In this document: positions 60,359 through 64,000 of the stretch, piece by piece
Numbering within the stretch: position 1 is the first letter of the stretch
How the letters are laid out: each line of letters begins with the position of its first letter
Source of the DNA: an uncultured Prevotellaceae bacterium
GTDB lineage: Bacteria > Bacteroidota > Bacteroidia > Bacteroidales > Bacteroidaceae
Length of the DNA stretch: 64,000 bases
NCBI GenBank assembly: GCA_902780635.1
Contig: CACZGH010000007.1
Coordinates: 62,001-126,000, forward strand
Reading direction: 5' to 3'
Program-made: the position numbers and the translations under genes
Notes under the pieces: model-generated
Seen by the model: only the letters and a program-made list of their open reading frames with translations
What the model was told of the DNA's origin: nothing
The model's database searches: none

Positions 60359-62053
60359 ATGTCAATTTGGGTTGTTTTTAAGCTGCTTGGGTCTCTTGCC
60401 CTTCTGATGTTTGGTATGAAATCCATGAGCGAGAGTATTCAGAAATTGGCAGGCCCGCAATTGAGGCATGTGTTGGGAGCCATGACGACCAATCGTTTCA
60501 CGGGTATCCTCACAGGTATCTTCGTCACAGCCGCCGTGCAGAGCTCTACAGCTACGACCCTGATGACCGTGTCGTTTGTCAATGCAGGGTTGCTCACCTT
60601 GTTGCAGGCCATCAGTGTGATTATGGGCGCCCATATCGGTACGACAGTGACGGCATGGATCATGAGCCTTGGCTTCTCATTCAACCTCACCGACTTTGTC
60701 TATCCCGCGTTCTTCTTAGGTATCATCCTGATTTATATGAAAAGCCGCCGTATCATCGGTGACTTCTTCTTTGGTGTGGCTTTCCTCTTCTTGGGTTTGG
60801 GAACATTGAAGGAGACCGGCTCCAGCCTGATGGACACTCCGGAGGCCAGTGCCGCCATCCATGCTTTCTTCTCCCGTTTCAATGACCCCAATTTCCTCAA
60901 TTCCATGTTGTTCCTGCTCATGGGCACGGTGCTCACACTTTGTGTGAGGTCGTCGGCAGCCATTATGGCTATCACGATGATCCTCTGTTCGACAGGGGTG
61001 CTGCGGCTTGACCAGGGCATCATGTTGGTACTGGGTGAAAATATCGGTACGACCATCACCTCGAATATCGTGGCCATGGATGCCAACACCCAAGCCCGCA
61101 GGGCTGCCTTTGCCCACTTGTCTATCAATGTGCTTGGTGTGTTGTGGGTGTTGGTGGTGCTACCCTGGTTTCTGCAGATGGTATGTCACCTTGTGGGATA
61201 TGACATGGTCTCACCCAATATCGGCAAGGTGTCTGTGGTGCTGGCGGCATTCCACTCTGCCTTCAACATCACCAACACACTGTTGCTGATATGGTTCATA
61301 CCACTCATAGAGAAATGGGTCTGCTATATCATCAATCCCAAGAAAGTGGATGAGGAAGAGGACTTCCGTCTGCATTTTATCACTTCTGGCATCATGAAGA
61401 CGCCTGAGCTCTCAGTGCTGGAGGCTCATAAGGAGATCGAGTCGTTTGCGGAGCGCATGCAGCGTATGTTTGGCATGGTACGGGAATTGCTCGTAGAAAA
61501 GGACGAACAAGCATTTGTCAAACTTTTTAAGAGGATTGAGAAATACGAGGGGATCTCCGATAATATGGAGATAGAGATTGCAAAATACCTGGACCAAGTG
61601 TCTGACGCCCATCTGAGTGATGAGACAAAGGCCAAAATACGAGCTATGCTGCGTGAGATCTCCGAGCTGGAGAGCATCGGCGACTCATGTTACAACATAG
61701 CCCGTACGATCAATCGCAAGGTGCAGGGCAAGAAAGAGCATTTCAACGAGACACAGTATGAGCGTCTGCATCAGATGATGGAGCTGACCAACAATGCCCT
61801 GTCCCAAATGAATGTGTTGATGAGAGGGCGCAAAGAGTCGTTTGAAATCAAGCGCACTTTCAATATAGAACATGAGATCAACAACTACCGCAACCAACTG
61901 AAGCGCCAGAACATCATCGATGTCAACGACCACAAGTACACCTATGCTATCGGCACCATCTATATGGACATCATCAGCGAGTGTGAGCGGTTGGGCGACT
62001 ATGTGGTCAATGTGGTAGAGGCTCGAATGGGCTTGCGGCAGAAATCAAATTAA
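60359..62053 (+). CDS. Na/Pi cotransporter family protein with PhoU domain
   Basis: These proteins export or import phosphate with sodium. The 564-residue protein has two homologous transport repeats: GIFVTAAVQSSTATTLMTVS and IMGAHIGTTVTAW in the first, TLCVRSSAAIMAITMILCST and GENIGTTITSNIV in the second. These contain the QSS and GT-T motifs. After about residue 345 there is a cytosolic PhoU-like helical domain. There are eight or nine transmembrane helices. Phosphate is the likely ion; direction is not certain. Confidence 0.9.
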   Translation: MSIWVVFKLLGSLALLMFGMKSMSESIQKLAGPQLRHVLGAMTTNRFTGILTGIFVTAAVQSSTATTLMTVSFVNAGLLTLLQAISVIMGAHIGTTVTAWIMSLGFSFNLTDFVYPAFFLGIILIYMKSRRIIGDFFFGVAFLFLGLGTLKETGSSLMDTPEASAAIHAFFSRFNDPNFLNSMLFLLMGTVLTLCVRSSAAIMAITMILCSTGVLRLDQGIMLVLGENIGTTITSNIVAMDANTQARRAAFAHLSINVLGVLWVLVVLPWFLQMVCHLVGYDMVSPNIGKVSVVLAAFHSAFNITNTLLLIWFIPLIEKWVCYIINPKKVDEEEDFRLHFITSGIMKTPELSVLEAHKEIESFAERMQRMFGMVRELLVEKDEQAFVKLFKRIEKYEGISDNMEIEIAKYLDQVSDAHLSDETKAKIRAMLREISELESIGDSCYNIARTINRKVQGKKEHFNETQYERLHQMMELTNNALSQMNVLMRGRKESFEIKRTFNIEHEINNYRNQLKRQNIIDVNDHKYTYAIGTIYMDIISECERLGDYVVNVVEARMGLRQKSN

Positions 62054-62078
62054 GGGGTCTCCGCCATCCGACAATTGG

Positions 62079-62780
62079 CTACTTCTCTTTCTCAAGTATT
62101 TTGTAGAGTTCACGCATACCTTCTGATGCACCTTTCTTGATGTGGGTGATGCCACGGTAACTGGTGTTGACATCCGCCGGATCAATCAGGTAGACAGGTG
62201 CTTTGGCTGGAACGTATTGCACCAGTCCGGCAGCAGGATAAACCACCAGTGAAGTGCCGATGATGATGAAGATGTCGGCCTCCATGGCCTCACGGGCGGC
62301 TGTCTCGATCATAGGTACAGCCTCATTGAAGAATACGATGTGCGGACGCAGCAGCGATCCGTCTCCCGCCTTGGTTCCTACGGGCACTTCCGGGTTGTCA
62401 TTGGTGAGGGTCTGTATGTATCGGGGATCATAAGGGTCGATGCTGGAGCATACTTTCATCAACTCACCATGCAGGTGGATGACTTTTTTGCTGCCTGCCA
62501 CCTCATGCAAATTGTCTACATTTTGTGTGATGACTGTCACGTCGAAGTCATCTTGCAATTTTGCTACCAGACGGTGCCCCTCGTTGGGTTTCACACCGAT
62601 GCACTTTTTGCGGAGCATGTTGTAAAACTCTGTCACTAAGTTGGGGTCGCGAAGCCATCCTTCATGCGTAGCCACTTTCGATACTGGATAATTCTCCCAC
62701 AAGCCATCGGCGTCACGGAAAGTTTTCAGACCACTTTCCACAGACATGCCGGCACCGGTCAATATTACTATCTTTTTCAT
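62079..62780 (-). CDS. Sir2-family NAD-dependent protein deacylase, zinc cysteines missing
   Basis: Sirtuins remove acetyl or succinyl groups from lysines with NAD. The 233-residue protein has VILTGAGMSVESGLKTFRD (NAD site), TQNVDNLHEVAG, the catalytic histidine in IHLHGELMKV and the C-terminal GTSLVVYPAAGLV. Most sirtuins hold a zinc ion with four cysteines after HLHG; here that stretch (CSSIDPYDPRYIQT...) has just one cysteine. Similar forms occur in other Bacteroidetes, so it may be a subgroup trait. The start is at 62780, directly before the motif; a longer frame adds unlikely residues. Confidence 0.88.
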   Translation of the reverse strand: MKKIVILTGAGMSVESGLKTFRDADGLWENYPVSKVATHEGWLRDPNLVTEFYNMLRKKCIGVKPNEGHRLVAKLQDDFDVTVITQNVDNLHEVAGSKKVIHLHGELMKVCSSIDPYDPRYIQTLTNDNPEVPVGTKAGDGSLLRPHIVFFNEAVPMIETAAREAMEADIFIIIGTSLVVYPAAGLVQYVPAKAPVYLIDPADVNTSYRGITHIKKGASEGMRELYKILEKEK

Positions 62781-63045
62781 ATTTCTATGTGTTTTTGGAA
62801 ATGATGACAATGATGTGAATGAATGCACAAAAATAGAAAAAAAAGACGAATATCCATCGATTGGTTGCCATTTTTTTCATCTGCATTTCTTTTCACTGGA
62901 TGACAGGCCAGGTCAGCTCTCCGATAAATGATGAAAAGCCAACTATCACCCGATTGTCGGCTGCGCTGACGTACGGATGTGTAGTGCGAATAAAATAAAG
63001 TAAGTTACTTTCACTCAACAATAAAGATAAATTTTGCAAATTTAT

Positions 63046-63076
63046 TTTGTATTGTCTTTGTTTATTCGTAACTTTG
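63046..63076 (+). promoter_or_regulatory. Consensus promoter of the first FKBP gene
   Basis: TTTG (63046-63049), 19 bp, TAACTTTG (63069-63076). The leader would be about 25 nt, supporting the ATG at 63107 and excluding that at 63047. The rest of the gap 62781-63045 holds a palindrome AAAGTAA-G-TTACTTT (62998-63012) and no gene. Confidence 0.78.
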
Positions 63077-63106
63077 GCGGCAATTTTAAAAATCGTATCA
63101 AAAAGA

Positions 63107-63712
63107 ATGAACAAAGTGAGTTATGCCTTAGGGCTGGGCATTGGCCGACAGTTGGCGCAGATGGGTGCCCTCGACTTGAATATCGACGATTTTGCAGCTG
63201 CCATCAAAGACGAGCTGGCCGGTCATGAGTTGAAGATTTCCCATCGTGAAGCCCAGAAAATAGTAGAGGCTTATTTTAAGGAAAAAGAAGAAAAGATGAA
63301 TGCCGACCGTGAGGTGAAAGGCAAGGTAGCCAAAGAGGCTGGTGAGAAATACCTGGCAGAAAATGCCAAAAACGAGGGTGTGATCACATTGCCAAGTGGT
63401 TTGCAATATCAAGTACTGAGAGAAGGCAATGGACGTAAGCCCAAAGCAACTGACGAAGTGGTGTGCCACTATGAGGGTTTTCTGGTAGACGGTACCGTCT
63501 TCGACAGCAGTTTCCAGCGTGGTGAGCCAGCCACCTTCCCTCTCAACCAGGTCATTACAGGTTGGACTGAAGGTCTGCAACTCATGCAGGAGGGTGCCAA
63601 ATATCGTTTCTTCATCCCCTATCGTCTGGGGTATGGCGAGGGTGGTGCCGGCACACTGATTCCTCCATATTCTGCCCTCATCTTCGATGTGGAACTGATC
63701 GAGGTGAAGTAG
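63107..63712 (+). CDS. FKBP-type peptidyl-prolyl isomerase (cytoplasmic form)
   Basis: FKBP enzymes speed isomerisation of proline bonds in protein folding. The 201-residue protein has an N-terminal helical dimerisation domain (about 1-90; MNKVSYALGLGIGRQLAQMG). The C-terminal FKBP domain follows (about 105-200; LPSGLQYQVLREGNG, ATDEVVCHYEGFLVDGTVFD, FIPYRLGYGEGGAGTLIPPY), with the aromatic active-site residues present. No signal peptide is visible, so it should be cytoplasmic, unlike the lipoprotein homologue next to it. Confidence 0.9.
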   Translation: MNKVSYALGLGIGRQLAQMGALDLNIDDFAAAIKDELAGHELKISHREAQKIVEAYFKEKEEKMNADREVKGKVAKEAGEKYLAENAKNEGVITLPSGLQYQVLREGNGRKPKATDEVVCHYEGFLVDGTVFDSSFQRGEPATFPLNQVITGWTEGLQLMQEGAKYRFFIPYRLGYGEGGAGTLIPPYSALIFDVELIEVK

Positions 63713-63786
63713 TTGTGTAAGTTTTCAAGCTATTATGCTTTAGAGTTAAGATAATCATCATTAAAAATAATAATTGTAGTATAAAA

Positions 63787-64000
63787 ATGAAAAAAATTGC
63801 ATTTTTCGCACTTGTCGCAGGGATGGCTTTTGCCACAGTATCCTGCAACAAAAGTCCTAAGGCCAATCTGGCATCTGACGTCGACTCACTGAGCTATGCC
63901 ATTGGTCTTGCCAACGGTAGCCAAATTACAGGTTATCTTGCCATGCAGGGTATCGACACCACTTATATGGCCGACTTTGTGAGAGGTTTCAAAGAGGGTG
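63787..64000 (+). CDS. FKBP-type isomerase lipoprotein, N-terminal fragment
   Basis: The reading frame runs off the right edge with 71 residues visible. It starts MKKIAFFALVAGMAFATVSC, a lipoprotein signal (C20), then NKSPKANLASDVDSLSYAIG, which is the opening of the FKBP N-terminal dimerisation domain and parallels the start of the gene before it. So the two are probably paralogues, one cytoplasmic and one anchored in the envelope. The isomerase domain is outside the window. It lies 74 bp after the first FKBP gene. Confidence 0.8.
   Translation, partial: MKKIAFFALVAGMAFATVSCNKSPKANLASDVDSLSYAIGLANGSQITGYLAMQGIDTTYMADFVRGFKEG

Noticed and set aside
1-64000. CRISPR arrays or cas genes
   Set aside because: The tandem repeats found have periods of about 7-10 nt or single duplications, without unique spacers of regular length; no Cas protein was recognised.

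Overview
The window looks like a chromosomal segment of an anaerobic Bacteroidales bacterium, most likely Prevotellaceae. Supporting signs are a SusC-type receptor start, a fused SecDF, a GH2 enzyme, lipoproteins, KorAB and rubredoxin, the gene order rpsL-rpsG-fusA-rpsJ-rplC with no tuf, zinc-free S14, and a repeated promoter shape, TTTG - about 19-20 bp - TAnnTTTG, the Bacteroidetes sigma-ABfr consensus. Shine-Dalgarno sequences are rare, as expected for the phylum. The assignment rests on recognition of protein families only.

Layout. 1-3 kb: the edge of a polysaccharide-utilisation locus (SusC-like start and GH2). 3.3-4.2 kb: a glycine-zipper lipoprotein. 4.4-22.7 kb: almost the whole ribosomal protein superoperon read leftward, rpsL-rpsG-fusA-rpsJ, then a terminator and a new promoter with a structured leader, then rplC through rplQ, including secY, map, infA and rpoA. 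22.9-26 kb: a small two-anchor membrane protein and a TonB-dependent receptor. 26.2-31.8 kb: tRNA-Arg, an ADP-ribosylglycohydrolase, secDF, a rhomboid protease and HU. 31.8-34 kb: kduI and kduD for uronate catabolism, separated by a four-helix-bundle gene bounded by 36-bp inverted repeats. 34-39.5 kb: tRNA-Gln and the cluster metK-DUF4271-hemD-rnpA-yidD-tyrS. 39.5-43.3 kb: xerD and acpP-fabF-rnc. 43.6-45.6 kb: DUF4254, a GT9 glycosyltransferase and rubredoxin. 45.8-52 kb: an aldo/keto reductase, rpoN-PAP2-purE-ispG and a lipoprotein cysteine peptidase. 52.3-58.5 kb: a U32 peptidase with a duplicated promoter, sufE, a SpoU methyltransferase, upp and korAB. 58.6-64 kb: a fused nucleoside kinase, a Na/Pi transporter, a sirtuin and two FKBP-type isomerases, the last cut by the window end.

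Most genes are housekeeping. The less explained material lies between them: (i) a dispersed inverted-repeat family built from roughly 10-nt GAACTCCT-like units, which brackets the four-helix-bundle gene and occurs elsewhere with no gene inside; (ii) a second dispersed element with a CCCCTCC/GGAGGGG palindrome and TTGTCAACTCGTCAA-like units, one copy of which supplies the C-terminus of a methyltransferase; (iii) long perfect stem-loops in the rplC leader and between acpP and fabF; (iv) an rpsM gene abnormal at both ends; (v) a tandemly duplicated promoter whose inner copy predicts a leaderless mRNA. I see no CRISPR array, complete insertion sequence, rRNA gene or intact prophage.
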